Shown here piece after piece: positions 21,964-32,032 of a DNA stretch of 64,000 nucleotides. The DNA lies in assembly GCF_003339775.1 (NCBI RefSeq), contig NZ_CP031088.1:1727577-1791576 (forward strand). The letters are read 5' to 3'. How positions within the stretch are numbered: position 1 is the stretch's first letter; the number at the start of each line of letters is the position of its first letter. The notes beneath the pieces are model-generated. The model did not search any database and had not been told where the DNA came from. It saw only the letters and a program-made list of their open reading frames with translations. Both the position numbers and the translations under genes were made by a program. The stretch comes from Spiroplasma phoeniceum P40. GTDB taxonomy: Bacteria; Bacillota_I; Bacilli_A; Mycoplasmatales; Mycoplasmataceae.

Positions 21964-22131
21964 GTGATTATCATAAAAAAAGATTATTCAAAACCTAAAG
22001 CGAGATTAAATGGAAATATAATTATTGATTGTATTAGATGTGAACAAGAGTTCACCATTTCAAATTTAGAATGATTGACACTTAATAAATTTTATAAATG
22101 CCAAAAATGTAAAAAAAATAAAGTGAGGTAA
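21964..22131 (+). CDS. Small zinc-finger protein, 55 aa
   Basis: Two CxxC pairs, CIRC and CQKC, spaced about 27 residues apart, with a WLTLNKFYKC motif between. The start is unclear: GTG 21964 lies inside the only ribosome site (GTGAGGTGA), so a non-ATG codon just downstream may be used. Seven nt upstream of the next gene. Confidence 0.5.
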
Positions 22132-22137
22132 TTAAAT

Positions 22138-22605
22138 ATGATAAAAAGAATTTATCTAAATCAAAATTTAATTTCGCAAGAAATAAATAATAAAACACAT
22201 ATTTTAATAAACAAACAAAAAGATTGCGTTGTTTGAGATAAAAATGGTTTAGGTTTATCAAGTTATCAAAATTATTTTTGTTTAGAAATTGATGAAAATA
22301 AAAAATATGTAGTCCATAGTAGCGTTAATAATAAAAATGGTAGTATTGTGGGAAAAAATTTAATTTTATCTTTTGAAAAATTAAAACAAGAAAACAAAAA
22401 ACAGTTTAATTTGCAAAACAAAAATGATGCTAACAATGATTTATTAAATAAATATAATAATCATTATGATAACAAAACAACACAACAAAAATTAACATCA
22501 GAACAATTAAAACAATTACTAGAAGATTTAGAAAATATTGATAATCCCAATTATTGAGATAATGGTTTTTATTTAGGATACAACAAATATGAAAAAATTA
22601 CTTAG
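22138..22605 (+). CDS. Hypothetical protein, 155 aa
   Basis: MIKRIYLNQNLISQEINNKT opens a beta-rich N-terminal part (CVVWDKNGLGLSSYQNYFCL), followed by a charged, Asn/Gln-rich helical part (TQQKLTSEQLKQLLEDLENI). GTGAGG lies upstream. No family recognised. Its end overlaps the lipoprotein start by 17 nt. Confidence 0.55.
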
Positions 22606-23122
22606 TTTGTTATCAATATTTTCGTTATCGTGTATAAACATAATGACATTGATTAGTTGTGGTAATATTGCAAATAACAAACCACATTTACCACCAGCAA
22701 AACCAAAAGAACCAATAATCAAAGACATTTTTTACTATGAAAAATTAAAACAAGAAATTACAGCAAAAATTAAAGAATATGATGAAGTAATTAAAGAAAT
22801 TGAAAATAGTAAAAATGATTATGAAAATGAAACAGATTATCAAATAGAATTAAAGCAAACAAAAGCAGAACAATTTATTAAAATATCTAAAATAAATAAT
22901 TGTGAATATCAAATTTTACTATGTCAAAAAGAAAATGAATTTACAGACGAACAAAAACAACAAACAATTAAGTTGTTAGAAAAACAAATAAATAACTTAA
23001 ATAGTGCTTTAAATTTACTAAGTGAAATTAAAAATAGTGATTTTAATCAGAAAGATTTAGAAACAATAAATAAAAAAAATAAAAATACAAAAATTATTTT
23101 AGATGAAATTAAAAACAATTAA
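22589..23122 (+). CDS. Lipoprotein with coiled coil, 177 aa
   Basis: MKKLLSLLSIFSLSCINIMT with lipobox LISC: lipidated Cys at about residue 24. After a Pro/Lys linker (HLPPAKPKEPI) the body is a long coiled coil rich in Lys, Glu and Asn. Surface exposure is expected. In conjugative elements of mollicutes, lipoproteins near transfer genes may act in surface or entry exclusion, but that is only a guess here. Confidence 0.7.
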   Translation: MKKLLSLLSIFSLSCINIMTLISCGNIANNKPHLPPAKPKEPIIKDIFYYEKLKQEITAKIKEYDEVIKEIENSKNDYENETDYQIELKQTKAEQFIKISKINNCEYQILLCQKENEFTDEQKQQTIKLLEKQINNLNSALNLLSEIKNSDFNQKDLETINKKNKNTKIILDEIKNN

Positions 23123-23202
23123 GAAAGGAATGGTTTAATGTAAAAATATTTTTTAAAGAAATTAATTTATTAAAATTATTTATTAGTTTTCTATCAATTA
23201 TA

Positions 23203-23418
23203 ATGTGTGTTTTAATGACTACATTTTTAATTTTATGTAGAGGAAGAATAAATGATAGTGCAGGTGTTTATGTTTATGTTGTGATTTGTATTTTTAACAT
23301 TGTCATTGGTGGCGGACTTATATTGTGTATTTGTTTTGAAATTTTACAATTAATTGAAAATAAAAAAAACAAAAATAATGTAAATAATAATAAAAATAAC
23401 ACAGAACAAGATAATTAA
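23203..23418 (+). CDS. Two-span membrane protein, at least 71 aa
   Basis: ATG 23203 opens MCVLMTTFLILCRGRINDSA with a second span (VVICIFNIVIGGGLILCICF) and a Lys/Asn-rich tail. The frame is open upstream to about 23130 and encodes another hydrophobic stretch (INLLKLFISFLSII), but no ATG is in frame. The GAAAGGAATGGTTTAATGTAAAA upstream suggests the original ATG was lost by a one-base change (ATG followed by TAA). Confidence 0.5.
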   Translation: MCVLMTTFLILCRGRINDSAGVYVYVVICIFNIVIGGGLILCICFEILQLIENKKNKNNVNNNKNNTEQDN

Positions 23419-23446
23419 TATCTTGTTTTTAGAAAGAGGTGCAACA

Positions 23447-23596
23447 ATGATTAATTGCCCATTTTGTAAATATATTCATAATATTTATAATGAAAACAAT
23501 ATCAAGATATTATTTTTTTGTTCTTATAGGTATCCCAATCCATGAATTATTTTAGATAAAAGAAAAATTAGAAGAATGATGGTTTATTATGCTTAA
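23447..23596 (+). CDS. Small Cys protein, 49 aa
   Basis: GAAAGAGG before ATG 23447. MINCPFCKYIHNIYNENN carries one CPFC pair and another Cys after a hydrophobic strand (ILFFCSYRYPNPW). Its end overlaps the methyltransferase start by 8 nt. Confidence 0.5.
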
Positions 23597-24845
23597 AGTA
23601 ATTGAATTATTTGCTGGAATTGGAAGTCAAAGAAAAGCATTAGAAAAGATTGGTATTAACCACAAAGTAATTGCTTTTTGTGATAACGATAAATACGCAT
23701 AAAAATCATATCGAGCAATTTTTAATGATTATGAAACCCCTAATTTAGGTGATATTACTAAATTAGAAACTTTACCGTATGCTGATTTAATAACTTGATC
23801 ATTTCCATGCCAATATATATCAACTGCCAATAATAATGGCCAAGGATTAAATGGCAAGCGAAGTGGTTTGGCTTACAAAGTTGTTGATTTAATAAGCACA
23901 ATGGCAATAAAACCGCAATATCTTTTAATGGAAAATGTACCAAATTTATTAAGTAAAAAGTTTTTTGTTGGATTTGAAAATCTATAAAATCAAATTAATA
24001 AATTAGGATATCATAACCAATATTTTACAATGAATGCCAAAGATTATGGAATTCCCCAAAATAGAAAACGATTATTTATGATTTCAACATTAAAGCAAGA
24101 CTTTAAATTTCAATATCCCCAACCTTGTAATTTAAAATTTTTAGTAAAAGATATTTTAGAAAACAATGTAAATGAAAAATATTTTATTAAACAAGAATCA
24201 ATGAAAAAAGCAATTGAAAACAATAAACTTAAAATCATTCAACAATGCGCTTATACAATTACAACAAAACAAATGCGATGAGGAAACGCAGGAATTATTG
24301 CAATTCCAAATGATATAAAAAAACTTAATGATTGAAAATTAATGATTAATCTGAGAAATTATAATCAAGTTAATATTTTTAATGATATAACAAAAAATAA
24401 TCTTATTCCAACCATTACAACAGCACACGGAAGACCACCACAAATTGCATTGCCAATTAAGGATTATGGTAATTTTATTGTTTTACCACGAGCAAAATAT
24501 GGTTTACTAGTTAATGGATCATATAATCGGTTTTGAAAAACAGAAAATAATTATATGGGAACAATCGCAGCAAGTAATGTCAATAAAATTATGATTGATA
24601 ATAAAAAACAACAACAAGATAGTAGTAAAATACTATCTTTTTTAATTGATGAAAAAGAATACTTTTTACGAGTATTAACTCCACGAGAATGTTGATTATT
24701 AATGGGATTTAGTAATAAAGATTTTGATAAAGCAAACAAAGTTGTTTCAGAAACCCAACTTTATAAACAAGCTGGTAATAGCATTGTTGTTGATTTGTTA
24801 GAAAAAATATTTACAGCAATGTTTCAAATAGAAAGGAAAAATTAA
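23589..24845 (+). pseudogene. C5 cytosine DNA methyltransferase with two stops
   Basis: All landmark motifs are present: motif I ELFAGIGS, motif IV SFPCQYIS with the catalytic Cys, motif VI MENVPNLL, motif VIII GIPQNRKRLF, and motif X QAGNSIVVDLLEKI. Length would be 418 aa, normal for the family. Two TAA codons interrupt the same frame, after DNDKYA (23701) and after VGFENL (23987). No endonuclease gene is next to it, so it was an orphan methyltransferase of the mobile block. The target sequence cannot be told. Confidence 0.85.
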
Positions 24846-24847
24846 AG

Positions 24848-25150
24848 ATGCAAAATAAGAGAAAAGTTTAGTGAAAATGACTTTTATATCCTTTAACAAT
24901 TATTATTGGAATTTTGTTGCTAGTAATTTCCCCTATTTTGTTTTTAATTGCCCTTGGAATTGATTGTGATTTTATGCTTGGTGATTTATTATTGCATTTA
25001 TTTTGTTTACCTTTCGAAAGGAAAGAAAAAATGACTAAGAAAAACAATATTAAAAATTACTTTAATAATCAACAGCAATATTATCGAAAAAAGAAAAATA
25101 TTTATTATCAAAAAAGAAACAAATTCAGTAAAAGCAAATTTTTAAAATAA
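24848..25150 (+). pseudogene. Membrane protein with early stop, then a basic tail
   Basis: ATG 24848 reads MQNKRKV, TAG, then WKWLLYPLTIIIGILLLVIS, a membrane span, and LGIDCDFMLGDLLLHLFCLP. The same frame runs without a stop into a very basic peptide (MTKKNNIKNYFNNQQQYYRK) whose ATG (25031) has its own GAAAGGAAAG site. Either two genes have lost the stop between them or it is one protein with a cytoplasmic basic tail. Confidence 0.45.
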
Positions 25151-25167
25151 AAAAGGAGGACGAAAAT

Positions 25168-25458
25168 ATGAAATCAAACAACACAGCAGATTTTAGTGGA
25201 ATAATGGATGTTGTTATATTATGAAGTAATGTTGTTTTGGGGGTATTTATGGGTTTAGCGGTTGTTTTTGCAATTTGAAAATTAATTATTATTTTAATTT
25301 CAATAATGCGAAATGCTGATAATCCTGAAGCAAGAGGAAATGATTTAAGTGCTTTAAAATGGCCGATTATAGCAATTATTATAATTTTAGTTGTGATTGC
25401 TGTTATGAATGTTATTTTACAAGTTATCAAAACATATAACCCTAGTATTGGAACATAG
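25168..25458 (+). CDS. Pilin-like conjugal transfer protein (VirB2/Mbov_0395-like), 96 aa
   Basis: AAGGAGG 9 nt before ATG 25168. Two membrane helices (VVLGVFMGLAVVFAIWKLII; WPIIAIIIILVVIAVMNVIL) flank a polar loop (RNADNPEARGNDLSALK), the layout of VirB2/TrbC-type pilins. Small pilin-like proteins of this design precede a membrane protein and a VirB4-like ATPase in mollicute ICEs. Function is inferred from topology and neighbours; a plectrovirus coat protein is the alternative. Confidence 0.55.
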
Positions 25459-25488
25459 TTAATAAAAAATGAAAGGAAGTGAAAAATT

Positions 25489-25860
25489 ATGATAGTTAAT
25501 GCACTGTATAAACTAATATGATCAATTTTTGTACAAGGGCCATTGCAATTAATCGCATCATTTAACACCGTTTTAAATTATTTAACAGGAGGAGTGGTTG
25601 GTGATTTAATGTTTGGATCAAAACAAGAATTTAGTTTTCAAAACATCCCAATGGCATTCTGATATTTTGTCATTACGGCTTTGTGTTTATTTTCTTTAAT
25701 ATTTACAATTACAATAATTAAAATTTTGTTTCAAGATGCCACCGAAACAAAAACAAAATTTATTGTTGCTTTACAAAATGGTAGTAAGGCGTTTGTTTTT
25801 ATCTTTTTAATCCCAATCTTTTTCTTTTTGGCTAATTTTGCAATTAAATTACGCGGATAA
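25489..25860 (+). CDS. ICE-type membrane protein (Mbov_0396/VirB6-like), 123 aa
   Basis: ATG 25489 after GAAAGGAAG. MIVNALYKLIWSIFVQGPLQ, then two strong membrane helices (AFWYFVITALCLFSLIFTIT; AFVFIFLIPIFFFLANFAIK) around FQDATETKTKFIVALQNGSK. Full-length ICE proteins of this position are much longer, so this may be an N-terminal remnant that ends by chance at TAA 25860. Family assignment is by neighbourhood and topology. Confidence 0.5.
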
Positions 25861-25976
25861 TTTATTCATTTTCTTTTACATTATTAATTACTATTTTATT
25901 TACAGTATTAATAACAATATCTTTTTCATACTTAATTACTAAGGACCACAAAATAAAATAATGTTTTCTTTCCATT

Positions 25977-26006
25977 AAAAAATCAACTCCTTTCAAAGTT
26001 GATTTG
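25977..26006. terminator. Hairpin, probable terminator
   Basis: AAATCAACT and AGTTGATTT flank CCTTTCAA (25979-26004). It sits between the end of the plus-strand block and the minus-strand decarboxylase remnant. Confidence 0.5.
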
Positions 26007-26370
26007 TTACACTCCGATTACACGATGCCTTTGTTGAATTTCTTCATAACTAGTTAGTTGTGAAATATTAATTTTTTGATGTTCTTCAAAAATGCCATAA
26101 CAGCAAATGGACTTGTCATACTTGCAGTAACTTAATTAACTGTTCCATCTGATTTTAATTGATACCCCACACCATCTAGCACAATTAATTCACCATCTAA
26201 ATGGTCAAAAGTTCCTAATCCAAAAATTACCCTGCTTTAATAACGTCCCAAGCTTAATCATACCGTCAAAATTACCAGCAGATAAACTTGTTATTGTTGA
26301 AAATTGATAAACATTACTAAATTTTTGAATTATAACTAATAAAACTCCTTTTTCTAATAAACTTTTTGTT
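26007..26370 (-). pseudogene. budA: Alpha-acetolactate decarboxylase remnant
   Basis: The minus strand reads SLSAGNFDGMIKLGTLLKQG, then after a one-base shift LGTFDHLDGELIVLDGVGYQ, LKSDGTVN, a TAA, and MTSPFAVMAF. The GTFDxLDGELxVLDG signature is specific to acetolactate decarboxylase, which makes acetoin from acetolactate. Only about the first 110 residues remain, so the zinc-binding His residues are missing. A trace of an acetoin pathway in an ancestor. Confidence 0.75.
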
Positions 26371-26410
26371 GAAATTGTTTATTAACATTATTTAAACATA
26401 AAGTTAAAGA

Positions 26411-26440
26411 AAAAAACATTTCATTCTTGAAATGTTTTTT
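26411..26440 (-). terminator. fba terminator
   Basis: AAAAAACATTTC and GAAATGTTTTTT form a 12-bp stem immediately 3' of the fba stop on the minus strand, ending in a T-run. Confidence 0.8.
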
Positions 26441-27329
26441 ATGTTTTACCTTTGCATCCAAACCATGATGTTAATTCATCAAATGTTGCTTTAATTGCTT
26501 CATATCCAGGTTTTAATAATTTTCGTGGGTCAAACCCTTTCCCATTTTCTGGTTTGTCTTTTCCCTCTTCAATATATTTTCTTGTTGCAGCAGCAAATGC
26601 AATTTGTAATTCAGTATTAACATTTATTTTACTAATTCCTAATGAAATTGCTTTTTTAACTTGTTCTTGCGGAATTCCACTACCACCATGTAAAACCATT
26701 CCAATTTTTGCAGCAGCTTGAATATCTTCTAAAGCTTGAAAATTTAAACCTGGTCATCCAGTTGGATAAGGACCATGAATATTTCCAATTCCTGCAGCAA
26801 GAAAATCAATTCCTGTTGCTACCATTTCCGCAGCTTCTTTTGGATCACCAATTTCACCAGCACCAACTACACCATCTTCTTCTCCACCAATTGTACCAAT
26901 TTCAGCTTCAACTGATACACCATTTGTTTTTGCATATGCTACTACTTCTTTTGTATTTTTTAGATTTTCAGCAAATGGGTGGTGGCTACCATCATACATC
27001 ACTGAGGAAAAACCAGCATCAATTGCCATTTTACAACTTTCTACTGATTGTCCATGATCTAAATGTAATGCTACTGTAAAAGTAATCTCTAATGAGTCTA
27101 ATAACGCATTAACCATCACAACAACTAAATTATAACCTCCCATATATTTAATCGCTCCCTCTGAAGCTCCTAAAATAATTGGTGTTTTTGTTGCTTGCGC
27201 AGCTTCTAATAAAGCTTTTGTTCACTCTAGGTTATTAATATTAAAATGACCAACAGCATATTTATTTTGATGTGCTTTTTTAATTATTTCACTAGCATTA
27301 ACTAATCTAGCATGATATTTTTGTCCCAT
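26439..27329 (-). CDS. fba: Fructose-bisphosphate aldolase, class II
   Basis: 296 aa, full length, with UGA Trp codons. Cleaves fructose 1,6-bisphosphate to dihydroxyacetone phosphate and glyceraldehyde 3-phosphate. Visible motifs: YAVGHFNINNLEWTKALLEA, zinc and catalytic region VALHLDHGQS, SVMYDGSHHPF, EAEIGTIGGEEDGVVG, IGNIHGPYPTG, VLHGGSGIP, and the phosphate-binding KINVNTELQIAF. Start ATG 27329 (MGQKYHARLVNASEII) follows GAAGGGAA. Monocistronic by position; glycolysis is the main energy route in these bacteria. Confidence 0.97.
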
Positions 27330-27504
27330 AATTCTTTTCCCTTCTAATATAAAATATTACGATAATATTATAAACTTTTTATTTTAAAAAATAATATAAA
27401 ACAAAGGAATTTATTAATATTTACCTAATTTACTAAAATTTACCAAAAAAAAGAAAAAAAATATAATTTTTAGAATTCTTATCCTCTTTTTTAAAAATAC
27501 CGTG

Positions 27505-27680
27505 TTATAAATAAAGTACTATATGGCAACATATAGTAAACAAACAGAGCTTATAATTACCTGATGGATGGGCCTCCTAAAAGGTAATACCCAAAGATAG
27601 GTATTTGTTAGTAAATAGTTTTTTCATAGTTTTTTCTAAAGGGCATTTCTAAACAAGGAATGCCTTTTTATTTTAATTTT
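27505..27680 (+). ncRNA. Candidate structured small RNA
   Basis: A gene-free stretch between fba and mutM on the opposite strand. It has a perfect 8-bp hairpin with a GCAA tetraloop (ACTATATG-GCAA-CATATAGT, 27519-27538), an ATTACC/GGTAAT helix (27557-27584) around TGATGGATGGGCCTCC, a TACC/GGTA hairpin next to it, and an intrinsic terminator (GGGCATTTC ... GGAATGCC then TTTTTATTTT, 27639-27680). A TATAAA lies at about 27506. The GNRA loop and T-run point to the plus strand. No match to SRP RNA, RNase P, 6S or T-box elements that I know. Confidence 0.5.
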
Positions 27681-28501
27681 TGACAATAATTACAAAAATA
27701 AGTTCCTCGTCCATTGACAAAAATTTTATCAATTAATTTATGGCAATTAACACATTCCATTTTATTACGCCCATGTACTTTTAATTGTTGTAAAAATTTA
27801 CCATCCATTCCTGGTTCAGGATGATAAGTTGCAATGGTTGTTCCTCCTTCATCAATGGCTTTTTGTAAAACTAATTTTGTATTGTCAATAATATTTTGAT
27901 AATCTTGATCAACTAAATTTTTTGTTCTTTCACCAGGATGAATTTTAGAAGCAAATAAAATTTCATTGGCATAAATATTCCCAATTCCAACAATAACATT
28001 TTGTTCCAATAATGTTGTTTTAATCCGCTGTGATTTATTTTGCCAAGCATTTTTTAAATATGAAAATGTAATTTTTTCATCAAATGGTTCATATCCTAAC
28101 TTATTCAATGGTGCTTGTTGTAAATAATCATTTTTATTATATAAATGCATTGTCCCAAATTTTCTTGTATCATGATAACGTAATTGAAATTGATGATCAA
28201 GTTCAAATAAAACCATAATATGCTGTCATTCACCAGGTTCATCTTTTAGTGTAAAATAATATTTGCCTTCCATACGTAAATGACTAATTAAAACATAATC
28301 ATCCAATATAAATAGTAAATGTTTCCCCATTCGATCAATTCGATTAATTTTTTGTTTAACAATTTTTTTTATAAATTCCTTTGAATCAAGAGGATATTTT
28401 ATTATTTTATTTCAAAAAATTTGACAATCAGTAATTGTTTTTCCAACAACATGTTTTGTTAAAATACGACGGACCGTTTCAACTTCTGGTAATTCTGGCA
28501 T
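27668..28501 (-). CDS. mutM: Formamidopyrimidine-DNA glycosylase
   Basis: 277 aa. Starts MPELPEVETVRRIL with the catalytic N-terminal Pro, then MGKHLLFILDD, SHLRMEGKY, the helix-two-turn-helix region VIVGIGNIYANEILF, and a C-terminal zinc finger CVNCHKLIDKIFVNGRGTYF with CNYC. It removes 8-oxoguanine and formamidopyrimidines. Reads through several UGA codons. It lies 106 nt downstream of polA, as often in Firmicutes, and overlaps the 3' end of the candidate RNA on the other strand. Confidence 0.96.
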
Positions 28502-28584
28502 ATTGTTCCTTCTTTCTTAATTAATAATTTAATTTTATTTTTATATCTAATAAAAATCAAGATGCTAATAAGTAATTAAAATTA

Positions 28585-28624
28585 TAAAAAGTGATATGAT
28601 TTAATCTTATTTTAAATCATATCA
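28585..28624 (-). terminator. polA terminator
   Basis: TGATATGATTTAA and TTAAATCATATCA form a 13-bp stem followed by CTTTTTAT on the minus strand. Its 5' arm includes the last codons of polA. Confidence 0.7.
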
Positions 28625-31216
28625 ACTTAAACCAGTTTTCATATCAACTATTAACTTTACATCTAATTTAATAGAATCTTCCATAAATGTTTTAACAATT
28701 TTTTGCACTTGAATTAATTCAACTTGCGGAATTTCAAAAATTAATTCATCATGAATTTGTGCAATAATTTTTGCTTTTAAATTTAATTTTAAAAATTCTT
28801 GGTCAATATTTTTTAAAGCAATTTTAATAATATCCGCTGCACTACCTTGAATTGGCATATTCATTGCAATCCGCTTTCCAAATTCACGTTGCATATAATT
28901 ACGGTCATTAATTTCTGGAACATAACGTTTCCGATTAAAAATTGTTGTAACATAACCATTTTGTTTACAAAACTCAACTTGTTGATCAATAAAAGCCTTA
29001 ATTGTTGGAAATTGTTGATAATAATTATTAATTATTGCTTTTGCTTTTGCAACAGAAATATTTAAATCAGTTGCTAAACCAAAATCACTAATTCCATAAA
29101 TAATCCCAAAATTAACAGCTTTCGCACTACGACGAATATTTGGTGTAATTTCATTTTTTGATAAATTAAAAATTTTCATTGCAGTATTAGTATGAATATC
29201 TTCATTCTTATTAAAAGCAGCAATTAAATCTTGGTCTTTTGACATATGTGCTAAAATTCGTAATTCAATTTGTGAATAATCACAAGATAATAAAACATTA
29301 TTTGGCGATGAAACAACAAAAATTTTTCGTACCTCTTTTTGAACATCATCACGAATACTAATATTTTGCATATTAGGTTCCACAGATGAAAGCCGACCAG
29401 TATTTGTTAAGGTTTGTTTATAAATTGTATGAACTTTCCCATCAGCAAAAATATATTTTTCCATCCCTTTTAAATAAGTTGAATATAATTTTTGATACTT
29501 TCGATAATCTAATATATTTGGAATAATAACATGGTTATTTTTTATTTCTTCTAATGTTTCTTGTGATGTTGACCCTTTTTTCCGATCAGGTAATGAAAGA
29601 TCTTGAAATAATAATTCTGAAATTTGTTTTGGTGAATTAGGATTAATTTCTTTTTGTGCAATATCATTAATTTCATTATTTAATTCTTGCACAATTTTTT
29701 CAATTCGTAAGGTTTGTGTTGTTAATTCATGTTGGTTAACTTTAACACCATTAATTTCCATTCGTGCTAATGCAAAAGCTGTTGGTAACTCAATCTTATA
29801 ATATAAATCATATTGCTGATTAGCTTTTAATAACTCAATAATTTTTGGTCTTAATTTATTAATGTACGCTGCTTTTTCACCAATAAAATGACTTAATTTA
29901 ATTACATCAGCAGGAATTTGTTTTTTAACCCCTTTGCCATAAAATAATTCATCAGTTAAAATTTGTTTTTTTTCAAATAAATTAATATAAGTATCTAAAC
30001 TATTTTTTGCATTTGAATTATAAACATAACCAGCTAGCATCATATCATACTCAATATTTTGAACAAAAATATTATCACGAGCTAAAGCAACAATTAAACT
30101 CTTTGCATGATAAGTTAACTTTTGATATTTAGTATCATTTAAAAATTGATGTCATAGTTTATCATGCTTTGCATGAATATAATCAAAATAAAAAACACCT
30201 TTCGAATTAACAATTCCAAACCCAATAATTTCTGCAGTATGATAATTTTCATCTAATAATTCTAAATAAACAGTAGTGTTATTTTCATTAAATTCGGAAC
30301 ATCATTCTTCAATAATTTTTACTTTTATATTTGAGTTTTCGGTACTATTATCTTGATTATTAAACAACTTTGTTACAAATGAATTCATATTATATTTTAA
30401 ATAAAATTGCATTAATTTTTCTTGATTTGGTGAAAACTGAGTAAAAGTAAAATGTTCTAAATTAATATCACAAAAAATAGTAGCTATCTTTTTGCATAAT
30501 AATGCACTTTCCTTATGATTTAATAAATTTTGTTGTAATGCACCCTTAATCTGCTCAATATTATCATATAAATTTTCAATTGAATGATATTCCTTAATTA
30601 ATTTTATTGCTGTTTTTTCACCAACCTTTGGAACACCCTTTAAATTATCGGAAGGATCACCCATTAGCCCTTTTAAATCAGGAACTTGTAATGGTGTAAT
30701 TCCCCATTTTGCTCTTAAAACTGTTTCATCAATAACATCAGCACTGTCGCCTTGACGTGGCACTAAAATATTTGTTTTATTAGTAATTAATTGATATAAA
30801 TCTTTATCACTTGAAAAAATATCAACATAAAAATCTTCTTTTTCAGCCATCACTGCTAAACATCCTAATAAATCATCAGCTTCATATCCTTCTTGCTCTA
30901 AAAATGGAATTTGATAACTATCTAAAAATTCTTTTACAATTGGAAATTGTAAAATTAATTCATTTGGCGTTTTACTCCGACCATCTTTGTAGTCAACTAA
31001 TAAATCATGACGAAAATTCTTTTTTCCTTTATCAAAAGCAACAACAACACTATAGTAGTTATTTGTTTTTAATATTTTATTCAACATATTCGCAAATGCA
31101 TAAACAGCATTTGTTGGTGTTCCATCGAAACTTTTTAACATCTCGCCATTATACACTGTGGCATAAAATGCTCTAAAAAGCAAAGAATTTCCATCAATTA
31201 ACAATACTTTTTTCAT
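28607..31216 (-). CDS. polA: DNA polymerase I
   Basis: 869 aa with UGA as Trp. The true C-terminus is TGLSWYDLK, past a UGA that would otherwise end the protein early. N-terminal 5'-3' exonuclease: MKKVLLIDGNSLLFRAFYAT, EGYEADDLLG, SSDKDLYQL, GLMGDPSDNLKGVPKVGEKT. Polymerase: motif A DYSQIELRILAHMS, motif B RRSAKAVNFGIIYG, motif C QIHDELIF. The middle 3'-5' exonuclease-like domain has TVYLELLDEN where an active enzyme has a DxE, so proofreading is probably absent, as in several Firmicutes. Works in Okazaki fragment processing and repair. Confidence 0.96.
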
Positions 31217-31283
31217 TTTACAATCTCCTCATTTATGTTCAATTATATCCTAATTTAATTTTAAAATATACTTTAAAACTTAA

Positions 31284-32030
31284 TTATCAAGCCAAAAAAG
31301 CACCGCCACTACCAGAAAGCATTACATTTGAATATTCTTGCTTTAGTGTAAGATAAAATTTTTTTAACTCTGGATTAATTTTAAAAGCGGGCTGTTGTAA
31401 CATATTAAAATAAAGATTATTAATTATTTTTTTTGTTTTATAGTATTGATAATTATGGTCAAATTCTTGATAAACCTCTTTTGTGATTGATGATATTTTT
31501 GAATCAATAATTTTAAGATTTGGGATTTTATACTTATTAATTTGATGCATTGTTAAATACTTAATTTTATGACCATAACCAGAGATTATTGCTGGTTTTT
31601 CTAAATAAAAAAATAAAGCATCGGAACTAAGACTTTGAGTTAACTTTTTAATTTTCCAAGAATAATAATTAATATTAAAAAAATGACAAATAAGTTTAAT
31701 CATTGCAACAGCATTACTAGCAGAATAACCAAGACCAGAACCAATAGTTGTATTTTTAATTAAATTAATATGAACTGGGGTTGATTTAAACTTAGGGAAC
31801 ATAACAACAAATTTATGATATGCTTCCAAAATAGTATTATTATTTGAATCTAGTTCTTTTTTATTACAAGTAAAAATTGTTTGTTTACCTTGATAAGGCA
31901 ATAACTCAACAAAATCATATTCTTCATTATAAGGAAAAATAATACTTTTAATATGGTGCATTTTTTTAAATTTATGTTTGTGAAAAACCTCTAAAGTTAA
32001 ATTAAACTTACCATATGATCTAATTTTCAT
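31284..32030 (-). CDS. ispE: 4-diphosphocytidyl-2-C-methylerythritol kinase
   Basis: 248 aa, slightly short. GHMP-kinase pattern: N-terminal KIRSYGKFNLTLEVFHKHKF, ATP-binding TIGSGLGYSASNAVAMIK, and C-terminal MLSGSGGAFLAW, where the final Trp is UGA before TAA. Catalyses the CDP-ME phosphorylation step of the MEP pathway for isoprenoids. It starts 2 nt after the rsmA stop, so the pair is translated together, a common arrangement (ksgA-ispE) in Firmicutes. Confidence 0.9.
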
Positions 32031-32032
32031 TT

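Noticed and set aside
26452..27079. Plus-strand ORFs over fba
   Set aside because: Shadows of the aldolase gene; Leu/Gln-rich translations typical of antisense frames.
27505..27680. SRP RNA, T-box or purine riboswitch
   Set aside because: None of the diagnostic sequences (GGAA loop with AGCAG, AGGGTGGNACCGCG, or TCTAC cores) is present, and no gene lies downstream on that strand.
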